Positions 11,434 through 25,800 of a stretch of 64,000 nucleotides of DNA are shown one piece after another. A program made the position numbers and the translations under genes. The notes under the pieces are model-generated. The model was not told the DNA's origin, did not search any database, and was given only the letters and a program-made list of their open reading frames with translations. The first letter of the stretch is position 1. Every line of letters starts with the position of its first letter. Source of the DNA: Turritopsis dohrnii (lineage: Eukaryota > Cnidaria > Hydrozoa > Anthoathecata > Oceaniidae). Where the stretch lies: positions 310,001 through 374,000 of the forward strand of contig BQMF02000237.1 of assembly GCA_027922465.2 (NCBI GenBank), written 5' to 3'.

Positions 11434-11585
11434 GTAGTAGAATATAATGACCTCTTAGAATATTTTCACCTCCGTGGTTTATGCTTTTGACATAACTCTA
11501 ACCCTAACCCTAACATAACCGTAACATAAGGTCATAAGCGTAAACCACGGGGAGATATTCTAAGGGGTCATTATATTCTACTACA
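11434..11585. mobile_element. Hairpin MITE with telomere-like loop
   Basis: About 50-bp inverted repeats (TGTAGTAGAATATAATGACC at the left, mirrored at 11566-11585) enclose a loop containing CTAACCCTAACCCTAAC. Possible GCTAT duplications flank it. A short relative of the arm (AATAATGACCCCTTAGAATA) occurs at 13057-13076. Confidence 0.8.
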
Positions 11586-11787
11586 GCTATCACTGTTAGT
11601 TGTCATATAGAATAGTACAGCCCATGTGGTGAGAAAAGCCAGTTGTTATGAATGGACACTCAATACTATCCACACTAAAAAAAAAATGAAAATGAAATAT
11701 AAAGCTGCATCTACACTCGAAATTTTATGAATTTCGTACATTCCTATAGACCTTTACGGAATATCTGTTTTTAAAAAATATGTGAAT

Positions 11788-11931
11788 GCCTAGTTATCAG
11801 GTTTTGGGCAAAATCGTCAAAAAATCACTACGACAGAGAGCATTGTTTATGGAGATATATCTCTATAAAAAATGCTCTTTGCCGTAGTGATTATTTTGCA
11901 GAGATTGTTCAACAAATTTGACAACTAGGCA
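11788..11931. mobile_element. Fold-back MITE
   Basis: Imperfect arms of about 45-60 bp (GCCTAGTTATCAGGTTTTGG against CCAAATTTGTTGAACAATCT-type sequence, both ending in GCCTAGTT) surround an inner palindrome at GGAGATATATCTCTATAAAA. It shares CACTACGAC...GCATTTTT motifs with repeats near 13160, 18545, 19195 and 63690. Confidence 0.7.
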
Positions 11932-12900
11932 AGAGCTGCATCAACTTCTAACACTGTGTTAAACAGGACATGGTAAAACCATCTATCAAGTTCAAAAAGT
12001 ATGTAATTATTCCTGAAACAAAAGTTTCTGATCGTCAAACAAAACATTAAACTTCTGGTCTTCTGTTTGCTCTAGCCAATAAAAATTATTCAAGTATCTT
12101 CTAAAACCACAACTTTAATTATACGTATTCATTTGCATCGTTCGATAATTCTTATTTACTACAGGAACAATAATTTTGGCTAGTGTTTGACAGTCCCCCT
12201 TTATCTTTCTTTTCCCTCCTAGTTTATTAAAACACATTTCATTTCCTTTCCAACCATTCAATTTCGAAAGTTTCTCAAACTTCATGCCAGAATTTAGCGA
12301 AAACTGATTTCAAGTAAATCATGCCAACAAAACAATAAGTCGTTAAAAGTTGTGTTTACACAATATAAAAAAAGTAATCTGATGCAAGAAGTTTTTTTTT
12401 TTTTTTTTTTTTTTTACATAAGAAGTTCAAACCCTGTTTACACCTAGTAAACATGTGAGCCAACCCGTTTTCAACCCGCCTGCAATCGACACCTTTTTTC
12501 AACCAAGGTTTTGCAGGTATTGCTGGGTTATGTTTAAATATAGATTTCCCTTTAAACGAGCTAGCACCGGGTCAACCTGCCCCATATAATCATGCCCTAA
12601 AACGAAAAACTTGTATTGTATAATAATCCTTCGCATACAGAAACGAAAATGTTTCAAATCCTTCATCTCAGAATTAGTAACTATAATATTATAAGATTCG
12701 AAGTTTTATGAAGCTACCCGAATTTTCCGAACAGACCGTCGTCCAAAAACTTCCACAAATTGTGGAAACTCGCACTGTCGCCATGGAGACTGGGGAAAAA
12801 CGAAAGGACAAAAAAAAAACAGTAAGTTGAAATAAGTGGATATTTCCATCAAATTTTATTGACATGAAGAAAGATTTAATGTTGACTAAAAGCTGTTTTA
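11932..12900. other. No gene seen
   Basis: AT-rich spacer with a 24-bp poly-T run near 12393-12416. No ORF with support. Confidence 0.4.
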
Positions 12901-12924
12901 AAACTTCCTAAATAATGAAAGAAC

Positions 12925-13149
12925 TTGAAGTTTGTAGCGCAACCTAGTGCCAAAACCCCACAGATGTTTTCTTCTAGTGTTGGTTTAGCGCAACCTAGTG
13001 CCAAAACCTTACAGATGTTTTCTTCCAGTGTTGGTTCGCTGAAATCTGTGGTAGAAAATAATGACCCCTTAGAATATTTCGCTGATGTTGGCTTTATTTC
13101 TCGGCAAAATTTTTCAGTGCAATCCTTCACCATGAGAAGAGCAGCATAG
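12925..13149 (+). other. Small ORF with 51-bp tandem duplication
   Basis: A 74-codon frame contains two copies of a 17-residue unit (AQPSAKTPQMFSSSVG), a 51-bp duplication with few differences. Its second half overlaps a fragment of the MITE arm seen at 11434, so coding status is doubtful. No homologue recognised. Confidence 0.25.
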
Positions 13150-13381
13150 ACACAGTCCAGCCGGCAAATTTAACGAAAAATATCTCCGAAGGAGTGCATT
13201 TCTATAAACTACACACAATTTCACTAAAAATGCTCTCCGTCACAGTGACTTTTTGAAGATTTCGCCCACCGGGAGATTGATATTTGAACGAACAATGTCA
13301 GAGGTCTATGCGCTTTCTTATTGCGGTTTGTTTCATAGAAAATAAATGTAAGAATTAGATGCAACATACAACCAACCATTA

Positions 13382-13541
13382 AGGCGAATATCCACTTCGG
13401 ATAATTGTCCGCAGACCGGACCGGATCGGTTCGCAAAACAATAGACCACATGAAAATATTACGTAATGTTTGCACGTGGTCTATTGTTTTGCGAACCGAA
13501 CCGGTCCACGGCGGACAAGTAACCGAAGTGGATATTCGCCT
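13382..13541. mobile_element. PIF/Harbinger-type hairpin MITE, TTA duplication
   Basis: Arms of about 65 bp start AGGCGAATATCCACTTCGG and are mirrored at the right end. TTA flanks both sides (13379-13381 and 13542-13544), as for PIF/Harbinger elements. The arms include the mirrored GGTTCGCAAAACAATAGACC block and leave a loop of about 25 bp. Confidence 0.85.
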
Positions 13542-13899
13542 TTACAGATACAGCTTAACAATTTTGTAGGTTACGAATCTTCCAATGTTTGTGTAAAAAA
13601 AACTTCTGTATGTTACTTACCTAGACCTCACACACTAAGACACCTGAAACAACTAGACCTAACCTAGTAGAATCTGCCATGTACCCTACAATAAAATAAA
13701 AATAAAATATTCCGTAAAATACAGAATAAAATATTTACAATATTTTTCGTAACAAAACATCTTGGTTTAAAAGCGTGTGACTATAAATAACGAGCTAGAA
13801 TTGCCACCACCGACAATTTCAATTGTCTGCAGATTGTCTTGGTGAATTTCATTCAAATAAGAAATCCTCTCTCTTCACGATGACGTAGAAGTACATGTC
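13542..13899. other. 3' flank of WAPL
   Basis: Non-coding AT-rich sequence downstream of the WAPL stop. I could not identify a clear AATAAA signal on the minus strand. Confidence 0.4.
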
Positions 13900-16800
13900 T
13901 CAAGGTTCCCTTTCTGCTGCTGATTCCATGGCAACATCGTTAGCCGGTAATTTATCAGCAGCATCGTTAACCGGCAGTTTATTGTTGCTCTCCGTCCCTG
14001 CTGACGAATTTCCATAACGTGTTTCGTACGATTTATATACGTCGATGATGCGAGCAATGACCTTAAAACCTGATTCATTGGTAGCGGCCTAAAACAAAAC
14101 AAATGACGATTTGTAAGATAAAACGTGATTTCCATCATGACAGTAGATCAATGTCACCATTTGCGTTCATCGAAAGTCCTCCCTCGTGTCCGTTATAATA
14201 CCTTCACATCTATATAAAAACCGTACAGAAGTTGCTAATGGCTTATCAAAACGACATGATCGATATATTGAACACAAATCAAATCTCGTACATACACTAG
14301 AGACGAATATATTGAACACGTGCAACTCTCATAGACATACTATAGACGAATACATTGAACATAGGCAGCTCTTATTCATACTCCAGAGACGAATATATTG
14401 AATGCAATACGTCATAAGGATTCGAAAGTCAAAAGAGAATCACACCTGTGGCCGATTACATGTACCGATTTTTGACCCGCTAAAACTGGGTTTGAAACTG
14501 CCTGAAGAATGAGATATAACATGAGCCTTATCCCACTATCCCAAACAAATTTAACGAATTTTACACCACAAAGTGAGCAGCTGCGAAGATGAACAATATG
14601 CAGATCTCTGCCCTGTAAAGGACACTTAAGTCTTCATAACTTACTGTAATTTTCATGAAAGCTAGAATTTTTTCTAAAGATTCTCTCATCGGCTGAAAAT
14701 CTCCATTTGGCAAGAGCGAATGGACAGTCTCTTGATTTTCCTATGCAACAAAAGAAAAGTAAAGTCTGTTACTCAAATAACGACAGTTACAAAGTATCAG
14801 CTTTGAAGTATGTCTAAATTCGTATGTTTATATGTACGAATTAGGCTCACTTGTAGACATGCCTCTCATTTTAATTCGGTAGATTGGAAGACTAGGAAAG
14901 CGGTTGACAAGTGCACCCGATCGCAACACATACACGACGTCAGAGGCGTATTATAGTAATTGAAAGAACATAAAGAAGACCTCATTCTCTTCTATTAAAA
15001 GTCCAATCAAAAGAGAAGTATAAGCAGCGATGTGGCTGTCCTCCATGTGCTGGCGAGCTTTCTTCAAAGCTGAAAGAGACAAATAACAAGATTGATTAGA
15101 CGAAACCAATAAACTGCTTACTAGATAGACCTTGGGAAGTTACGTCACGGCAGATCTCGCCTCGTTTCAAATGTTTTAAATTACTAACGTAATTAAGAAT
15201 GATAAAAATTTGTGTAAGATTTCCCCCACGGGTATCATTTCCTTTCAAAAAAAGACGCAAATGTCATCTTTACACGATTTGAAAACAAGGCGAGATCTGC
15301 TGTGACGTAATTTCCTAAAAAGTCTATCACCAGCCAAATCTAGGACGACCGGACATTTCCCCGACGACCAATAATTCCCACACAAAACCCTAACCCCCAA
15401 CCCTTACACTATAATTGGCCGTCGGGCAAACTTCCGGTCGGGCTAGTGTCCCGGATGCTAAATGTCAGTCGGGGAAGCGTCGTTCGGGCAAATGTCCAAG
15501 AAACACAAGAAATCGCTTTCCCTAGGTTCCAGTTCTTGGATTCTTGGATTTTTAGTGACGCAGGCAATACAAACTGTGCAAAGAATGGAAGCAGCTACTG
15601 ACTTAACGGCTCATCCACACGATGAAAAACTCGAGTATTAGATTAAAATTGAATGAAGCTAAAATCATTGACATTTTGCAAGAGCAAAAAAGTAACACAA
15701 ACATACTTTCTTTAATGTCCTGTTTCTCTTTTTGATTCAATGTAGCTCCCTTCTCAGTGGCAGAGGAGACCTCGGTGGCAGAAGATGTTTCAGTGGCAGA
15801 TGCGCTGTTATTTTCGGTCTGCTCCTCTTCTACAGTATCATCGAACTTATCACCACAAGTAAGTGCGTATTCGTCGTCTTCATAATGCATTGCTGCGTCT
15901 CGCTCTTCTAAAATAAAAACGTAATACCAACATCAAAGATCACGTCCAGCACTATAGACCTAGTAAAGTAAGAGAGAGAGAGAGATGAAAAGAAGCCATT
16001 GAGTGAGTATATGATGGATGATTAGACATGTACTGCGGCGAGACAACGACTGCAACATAGCAATGACCTGGGCACCAGAAGGAAAAAGAAAAAAAGGAAG
16101 ACCAACGACCAGCTGGAAATGCATGATCAAGAAAAAAAAGGAGGATGGAAATCATGGGCTGAAGTCAGAACAACAGCAGCTGACCGTGAAAAGTAGAAGC
16201 GTCCTGTAAAGGTCTTACATGGTACTGGGCACGAAGTAAGGAAAAATAAAAGATGATTCGGAAACAAATAAAAGCGGACACGAGAACTAAAGGAAAACCA
16301 AGGAAAGACATTGTTACCGGACCTTGCTCGTTTTCCAGTTTATCTAGCTCTTCCATTAAATCATGTTCTTTGCTCGACTCAAATCTTATCAGAAACAACT
16401 GCATCAACGCTTCAACAGGTGATAACTCTTCAGTATTAATTTGTGAATCTGATTGGGAATTCTCATTGGATGACTGGCTTTCGTAAAACGCTGGTGCCAG
16501 TGATAGATTCAAAATAGTCGCATTATCTTTGTTATGTTCTATGAGGTTTATCAGCAGACCAATGCTCTATAGAAGCAATAATAAGGTATATCAGCAGACC
16601 AATGCTCTATGGAAGCAATAATACCAGGAAATGAAAGCTTCTGTTTTGGTAGCAACCAAATGTTTGAAAAAATACAGAAGTGGTGTCAGGACACGTACCA
16701 TTATCATACAATCTAACGTTTTTTCCGATGGCAGAAACTGGGGTACATAAAGGGCACACTTCAATATCGACGTCAAGGACCCATCTCTCTTGCAAACTTT

Positions 16801-19800
16801 CACACACCCAGCAACTAGTAACAAAATGTAAAGCAAAACATTACACAAGCACAGAGTTTATAACTACAGAAGTTGTTTGCTTGACACTCCAGTTGAGTTT
16901 CAACTGATGGGAAATCAGAATATTCTCATTGGTGCATACAAAACCGTTTCATGACCGCCTTACATAACTTCATAACATACAAACACTTCACCTCAACGTG
17001 AGGGCCAGTTCTGTTTCACAGAAGCCTGGTCTTTCTATACTGTGCATGTTTCATTGCTATGATTTTCTCTTGTATCACTCCTTAAGCAAAAGTGTTTCAT
17101 ACAGCTTTTTAAAAGAATTTTGAAATCTCAAGATGTGCTCAAAAGTTTACAAATTCAACTTAGTTCACACAATGACTTCGAAACCTTTATCATGCCCAAT
17201 GACAGAACAATCATTTGATTAAAATCAATAGAATACAAAATCGACAATGTTGTACACTTATGAACTGATAAACAGAATAAGAAAAACAAGAAAGAAATTT
17301 ACTATTTTCGTGTGATAGATTCGTCAGTAAACGTATGAGCGCCAACAAGCAATCTTGTACTGCTGGTGTGAAGTCCTTTGAAAGATCCATTTTCGATGTT
17401 ATGCGATGCAAAGTCCTGTCAAACATTAACATACATACTAGCATACAACTACAGCCTCTAGTTAAAATGAAAGGATTCATAGGATTGATCACAATTCAAC
17501 CCTCTTAATCAAATTTAGTACCATGAACATATAAATATGCACTCAAAAAAGGACTATTTTAGAAGACGAAATGTAAAAGACATTCAACGCTGTACCTTAC
17601 ACATGCATCGATAAGCAAACCATTTTCATAGGAATCAAGGTAAGTTTGATTTTTGCTGTTTCGATAAGTCATCTAATAAAGTAAATTGTGGACATGTAAA
17701 ATTGGTACATTGCCTATAACCACAATGCAACCGTCTAAACTGTTTACACTAAAATGTGTCCGTTAGGTATGTTTAAAAAGTAGATGTTTGGAACACAAGA
17801 AAGAGGTTGATATTAGAAATAGTTTAATAAAGTCAAAAATATGCATAGCTGCCACTCTAAGAACCTAACATACGTAGTCACATGCCAGTGGTTTTATGGA
17901 AGAAAGCTTACTAACACTAACACTTATAGTGGGTTTATGACTAAGTAAGTGCTGGTCATGTAAATAGACTTTAAAGACAAAAAGGAAAAATTGTTCTTAC
18001 TTCAGTAAACTCCCAAATCTTCCTAAAAGTCACTAAACTTCAAAGAAGGGTATTAGCATAAAATCAAAAAACATAAAATTCTTACATCACACAGTAATAA
18101 CATGCATCGTTCCATCACATGACAGCCTTTTCCAACATCTTCAGCTTTAACGATACATTTACTGCATGTGTAAACTAAGGAAATATAACAAGGCTTAGAT
18201 AAAAAGTTAATAATATTTCTAAAAGTGAGCATCAAAATGAATGGTAAAATTTTATGTTGCTTAAGGGTTTATTAATGTGCATAACGACCATTAACAGGGC
18301 CAAAATCTGTTATGCACAGATGGTCGCTTTAGATAAAACCTGCATATATATTTATCAAAGTTGGTTGTTGTGTAGAGAAACATGTGGTTCACTTTCTCAT
18401 TTATCATCATATCACTATGTCAAAAGTCAGCAGTCGATTTTAATAACCATCATAATTATAATAAAACAATCAAAATAGAGAACCAGAATATGTAATGATA
18501 TGCACATCAAGCTGAATCAAATGTTCCAATGTTATTTCCCAGTGGGTAAATCATCAAAACCCCACTGCAATGAAGATTATTTTTATTAAAATAGTGTGTA
18601 TACGTCTTTAGAAACGCATTCCTTCGCAGAGATTTTTCAACAAATTTGCCCAATGAGTTATAGCTCCTTTTTCACAATACTCACAATTTGCTGATAGTAT
18701 CAATAGTATTAAAAACAAGTTAAAAGTGGCATTACGATAAACATTTATTAAAAATAAAGTAGTACTTGTATCTACTAGATGGTCCAAGCCACCTAATGTT
18801 CGAATTTCCTCTTTGAACCATTCTCCAATTCTTTGTGAAGTGAAGGAAAGAAGTGTTTCTCTTGCTAACAGTACAGCCTTTAGAAAATATAGATACCATT
18901 TAAAAGAGTAAGTCAATTCATTGAATTTCACAGTCATAACAAAGCGGTTTTATGAAGAACTCCTTTATTACGAAGCAGTCCTTCGCCAATAACAACTTTT
19001 ATTTTTATTTCTAACGTAGTTTAATTTAATACATAATGGGAAAAATTCAGTCAGAGTCAGAGATCAGACTAGCATTAAACAACTATGGAATCAATAAAAG
19101 TTCGGTCTTATTTACAAATCCAAACATAATACTCACTGCTGCCTCACAAGCCTTTCTTTAATTACAAAGTCCTCTATAAATTGTCTACCTAATCATCAAA
19201 AAAACACTGCAATGAACAGCATTTTCTTTTTTAAAATAGTGTTTATACTTCTACTGGAAAGGCACTCCTTTGCAATGATTTTTCAACAAATTGGCACATA
19301 GATAATTCAATGTATTGTGTTTTCATTTGATTAATTCTTAATTAATTATTAGACAACTTAGTAAACAAAAAACAGTGCTCAAAAGTAAAAGAAGTATATT
19401 TTTCTTTTTAATGTCAGGCAATAGAAGTTCAACTAGTCTGCAAACATATTTTGGTCACAGCTTTGTAGTTATAATTGTAGTTTTAATTAGTCACAATACA
19501 AAATGTAGGAAATTTGGGAACGTTAATGCTCAAAAATTGACAATCTAAAACAAAAAATATTACAAAAAAGTCATGCATACTTGAATAAGTAAGTAATACC
19601 CTAATCAGGATACCCTAAGATCAATTCAAATATATTTTTATATTCTTGGCCGCAAGAGTGACAGAATATTTACGCAAAACCTAGTTAATTCTTAAGAAGG
19701 GTGTTATAACCAGTTACTGACAACATTGGATTACACGATAGTACAAGTTTGAAGCTGCTTCCACACAAAATAAAAGTCAACTGAGTCAAAGCGTCATTAT

Positions 19801-22800
19801 GAGGACTCACACTACGCAAGCAATTTTTTACAGTTAAATATTATGAAAACTATACTTACATTAATTTCATCTAAATAAATATTTGGTATCTCTTGTTTTT
19901 CTAAAATAACCCTGAAACAAGGAGCAGGACATTTAAGTAAAATTGGTTAAAAAAGTAAGAAAAAAAACTTTAATAGTAACTTAAACGTTATGCTTAACAG
20001 TATCAGTGGTCACAGATTTCAATGACATCACATCCTCATCCCCAAAAGCTGTTAGACCTAAATATTTTTGTTATCTCATGGCCAATATTCCGGAATGAAA
20101 AAAAAACGTCAGTTAATCCTTTTCAAAATGTGTTTCCCTCAACATGGTTAGAAACCTTTTGATGTAAATTCATTTATCTTCGTAGAACAATGTCATTCAA
20201 TAATTCGATTAAAAGTTGTCTTACAAAGGGATGAAAGGTATTGTCTTACAAGTATAAAATATCAAAAACTCATTGATGAAATTGTATCTCAGTTTTCAAA
20301 TGGATTCTCTCTGGGACTTTTTTTTTCAAGAGCATCGGTAATTACCGATCTTTTCCATCCGTTTTTCTCAACATCTTTGTTTGTGCGAATGTGGTCGTAG
20401 TATTGTGTCACCCAGCGGGCAGGAGTTTGGACTGTTCAATTCCAGTATCAGAGGAATACCCAGGATGGTTTGAATGTAAGACAGTTGCCTTGTGCCTCAA
20501 ATGCGATAAGAAAGAATATCCTGTTGACTTCGAACTGCAAAAGTGGACCGATGAGAGACTACACAAGCAAGACAAAACTACAGACAAGGAACAGTAGGAT
20601 CAGGTTATGAGGACTACCGATGAACATGAACTATCATTTGATTAAACGTGACAACTTGTTTGATCCCTATTCAATAGGACTTTTCTGCGAAATTAAAGGA
20701 AAAATTGAAAAACTCTCTCTGGTGGGACACCTTCCTCGAGAAATATCTAGATTTTGTAAGTTCTTCTTAGAATACGACGGCTTGCTTGATGCAACAGTTC
20801 GAATGACGAAGTTTTGTAGAAGTCCTTTACCTCAAGGTGGCCTGGTAATACCTATTAAACTATGTATTGGTAAAGGAAAATCAAGCTTAGAAGTTTTTCA
20901 AAAATAAAAAGCTTTGTGCTTGAGAATTACCTAGAGCCGGAAAAAATTCCATTGGATATTAAAGTTGAAGAAGATGAAGAAGACTATTTTTTTGTAGCAC
21001 CCTAGATTTATTTTTTAGAAGAACAACTCATGTAGTGATTTAAAATAACTATAAAACATACGTCTATTTATGTTCTCTACCCTCTATAAATATTTTCGAC
21101 TTAAATTTTGAGATTTTCACATGAACCAAACATTTCCAACCCTAAAGCTATTCGCACGTATTATTTTTCGCTCAATCTTAATTTCGCGCAGACCTTGGGT
21201 TCTAATACAGCGCGAATATTAATACAAGTAAGGTAATAATTCATAATATTTATAAAAAAATCTATTCTAAAATCTGCTTTATAGTACATTATCGCGCATT
21301 GTATGTCATTATTTCGTTTACAAAGTAATGCATAACGAATAATGCCCACATTGCTATTTTTGATAAGCACTGAATGAAGTATTAAATAACTATGGCCTTA
21401 GTTTTGCGTAAAACCATGCAGAGATGAGAGACACTTCTTTCACAATTAGTATAAAAGCATGTGGCATGACGTCAGTTTTTTTATCACTACTTGGAAATCA
21501 TTGCATTGCATTCCCAATCGAACGTGACGGTTTTGGGAAAATATCTCGGAAATCAATAGGGATAACTGACATTTTTTGGGGCCGGTGATACAAGCGATGG
21601 AGTTACGAAAGTTTTGGACCTAAACATTTTTGGGTGATGCGGCTATAACGTCATCAAAATCTTTGATCGACAATATCTCAGTTACAGTTGGTCATAGTGA
21701 AACGATCCCATAGATTTTTTTAACAGTTTTTCAAGCTCTACAATATGGGTACACTTTTGAGTCGCAATTCCATAACGCACACATGAAGAAGGGGAATTGA
21801 CACATCCTTAAACTCAGTAAAAAGTTTTACCCGGGATACTAGTATAGAGATACCTACCTTACTTTCTTAAGGAGCTTTTCATACTCCATGTTTTTGTCAA
21901 ATTTTTTTTCTTTTCTGCACAGCAACTTCAGCATAAATTCTGATAACAAATAAGGCAGAAAAATTTTAAAAAAATGTTCACGAAACACATATTGAAATTA
22001 ATAATAAACATTGAATGTGAAGTAAATTCTTGCTGATCATAACTTCATTAAAACTTTTATACTTTTATAAAACTTTTATAAAAAGAGCTTTTTAATTTGT
22101 CCAGATTTTCCTAAAATGGTCGTTCGTTGAGTAAAAAAGTAGCACTTTGGCCACTTTTTAAGCAATTTTTGTTACATAGTTAATATTTCACTTTTACAAA
22201 ATTATGAATAATGGAAAAGTCATATTTTCAAATAGTAATTTGCATTTTATTATAGAATTTTAGTTTTTATCCTTGAACAAATACATAAATTTACTATATC
22301 ATAAGTTATGTGTGTCCTAAAGGGTTAAAAGAGCAGAAAATGAGCAAAATATTAGCAATAATAGTAACAAATTAACCATTTTGCTCATATTTGGACCCTA
22401 TATGGATGGTTTTTAAAATAAATTGAAGTCCAGTACAAGTTTTGAGTATTCAAAAGCCAATTTGTTTGAAAGTTATCATTCTAGGTTCCAAGATTGAGCT
22501 CATTGGTAGCTAAATAAGCTATACATTGAAATAAAAGAACCATATTAACCTGTTTTGGGTAAAATTTAAATATTAAACTAATAAATAAGGTCTTTACCAT
22601 AAACATTGTCTTATATGAACATTAAAATACCAAACTAGCCTATACACTAGATTTTTTGCCAATAAAAACTGTTATATAAAGGAGTAAATATCGAGCATAA
22701 AGTTAGCATTAAAGGGAATTATATGAAAATTGACAGCCTTTACTCACATTCAGAATTGAAGGTCATTTTTTGCTCATTTCTGGACCATTTAATGACCAAT

Positions 22801-25800
22801 GGTTACTTTGCTAAGAACATACCCAACTAATATTGTATATATAATCAATTGAATGAGCTCACATAAAATTTGTTTGCTAGTAAATATTTGAAGAAAAATG
22901 TTAATTTGGTTACAAATACATATCACCCTGATGGAACTTTGTTGCTCCTTTTAATGGCCACCTAATGAAAGAAAGTGCTGTTTTCAGACATTTTCAGTTG
23001 TAAACAATATGTCACTAAGAAAAAGAAAAAAAGGTACTGTTATACTTGAAAATTAGCTTTAAACTTAAAGATACCATTTTTTTAAACTTTTATTTTTGTC
23101 CAAAAAGCTAAAATAAGGTTCATTTTGGGCCCAGCATGCAAAATTTGAAAAGTGTTTGCTTAAATTTCATTATAGGGGGACAAATGGACTCCTAAAATAG
23201 TGAGTAAGCATGTTCAAACTTAATTTCATTTGTCATAAAATGTAAAAGTGATATAGCTAAAATCATTGCTATTCTCCTGCTCAAACTTGGACCAAATAAT
23301 GGGAAATTGTGGACCTTTTAACTGTTTCCGGCTACTAACACTATAACTGAAGAGAATTATAGAGAAAAAAAACAGGTATAACAATACAAATTTTTCTTCT
23401 ATGAGGTTTTTTTTTAATGAGGTGAAATGCTATAAACTGGCTCGCACAGGGACCATTATAATGATATTTTGACTTTAAAAATACTTTTTCTAGGTAATAT
23501 TAATATGCTAAAACCACTCATGGCAGTCCGAGACTCTGAAATCATTTTTTGAAAATTTTCCATTTTTAAAATTGTTTTCGCAACTGGCATGATGTTGATT
23601 AAAAAAATAAATTAAAACTTGTAACTTTTCTTTTACATGACCATGTCCAAAATCAATCAATTTGCAGCATCATAAATGCAATCATAATTGACACTTTCCA
23701 AAAGAAATCATGCTTACCAACAATTTTTTTATTGAAATTGATTTTGAGTCGATCTCTGGCAAGAACGAACATTATAGTGGATGTAGATAATGCTAATCGC
23801 TAAAAAAACATAACCGAAACATTATCAAGAAATGAAATAACCCAGCAAACATTGGGACCCTTCCCACTTAATTCTAACGATTCATGGTTTGTTCAGTAAA
23901 TCCCCTGAAGGGTCACATTTAACTTATAACTGTGAATTAGGTTTATCAGTTGCATTTTCTCGAACCTCAATGTAGTAAAAAAAGACGATCATTATTAACG
24001 CAGTGACAGAAAACCAAAAACAAGTTAATAAACAACTCAATTATTTAAGTCATTAATCACTATGAAATTACAATTTTGAAACATTCAAAATAGTGTTTGA
24101 AAGTACCTCATCATCTAAAGCATCTTGCAAAGATGAAAAAATGTTTTCAATGACTCCATGTGCTTTGACATGTGTTCGAAATGTTGGTGAAGTACATTTC
24201 AAAGCCAGTTCCAAAGCACTTAATGAACGTGTTGATACGGTGTGTGTTGGCTTCAATCCATCAAGCAAGTACTCAAGATCATCTTTGAACTAAAAAACAT
24301 TTGGTTACATTACACACTGTATTTATATTGGTGGACATGTTCTTTATTAGGAATGGTAAATGATAGTTGCCATACCTGTTGACTTTCACCATGTTCAAGA
24401 CATTGATGAGCATGCTTTGTGTTTTTAACCACAGTAAATAACTGAAAAAAAATATTTATTTTAGACTTGAAACAATGGAAATAAAAATCATTTTATCAAT
24501 TTTAATCAATTAAGAGCCTAGAACAAACCATTGTACAGTTATAAAAGTGAAAACAGACAACTTGAAATCGAACAGTAAGTGATTGTCAGTTATATATTTA
24601 TTATCCCTTTAAAGTATAACAATTAGTATAGGCATCAGTTGAACTGTAGCAGTAAAGTAAACGGTAAGTGCAAACATGCCAAATGGTAACATGTGCAAAT
24701 CATGACATCTTCCCAGGGGTGGAGACTCGTACATACAATTTTCGTTACCAACCTCTTTTTCATTCTTTTTGACACGGACAGATGTGCCAACTCTACTAAA
24801 ACCAAACAACGCACTTGTGTATAATGCTGGTGGACTATGCAATGGGTGTGCATCATCTGTTTCACATTCTTCAAATCCTTCAAGACCATCGTCTTCTCCA
24901 GACAGATCGTTCGATGTCACATTAGTAGGCTGAATACATGATAGTGCAAAAAGGAGGTTTATGTTTTTAAAAATACATGGTGTGCACTCTACATACTGAA
25001 AGGTTTATAAGTATTGTGCAAACAGATATTGTCACTGTTGTAGTAGTTTCACTGTCTAATATAGATAAATGCTTGTGTTTCATAGTCAGTTAGCCTTACC
25101 AATCCTGAAAACCTTCGGTTCTTTATACTGCGAGTTGATCTGGCTTTTAATGATTTGAAAGGGCTCTAAAGTTAAATTATATACGTCATTTATGAAGTAG
25201 AGATAAAATATCATAGATACTTTAAAGGAACCAAATTTCCGGGGAATTAAATTTCACAGATTTTCGCGGCTCAGTGGGCTTCTGCAAAATCTAATTCCCG
25301 GAAAATGAATAATTTTGGTCATCCAAAAAATTTAATTCCCACTAAATATTTCATTTTTAGCTGACTACAAAGATTTTTTCATTGAAATTTTGATTCTTGA
25401 ATTTCAAATTTTCAGGGAGACCGATTGTTATTAATGAAACGTTGCTTCTCTTCATATTTTCTTCATATTCTTTCCAATAACTAGCAATCTAGTTAATCAA
25501 ATTGATTAGAAGTTTTTTGATGATTTTGTCTTGCACCTCTCAGTGCCGTACCCAGACGTATTTTGCTACCGTTTGAACGGTATGGGCGCCCAAACTATGT
25601 GCCCAAATTATTTTTTTTTTCAGACACAAGTAAAAACACGTTAATTCCTCACTTACTAACTTTCTTTGTGTGATATAACACTTCAATGATTATGATTATA
25701 CTTTGATCAAAATACTTTGAGCTTTTACATTTATAAACAATCATTTTGTTTTTGTTTCATTTTGTATTCTACCACATTTACGTTCGTAACTTCTTGAATA

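Noticed and set aside
11496..11530. Possible telomere or chromosome end
   Set aside because: Only two to three CCCTAA units, enclosed in a MITE hairpin loop.
14186..14401. Plus-strand ORF in the last WAPL intron
   Set aside because: Produced by the ~43-bp tandem repeat.
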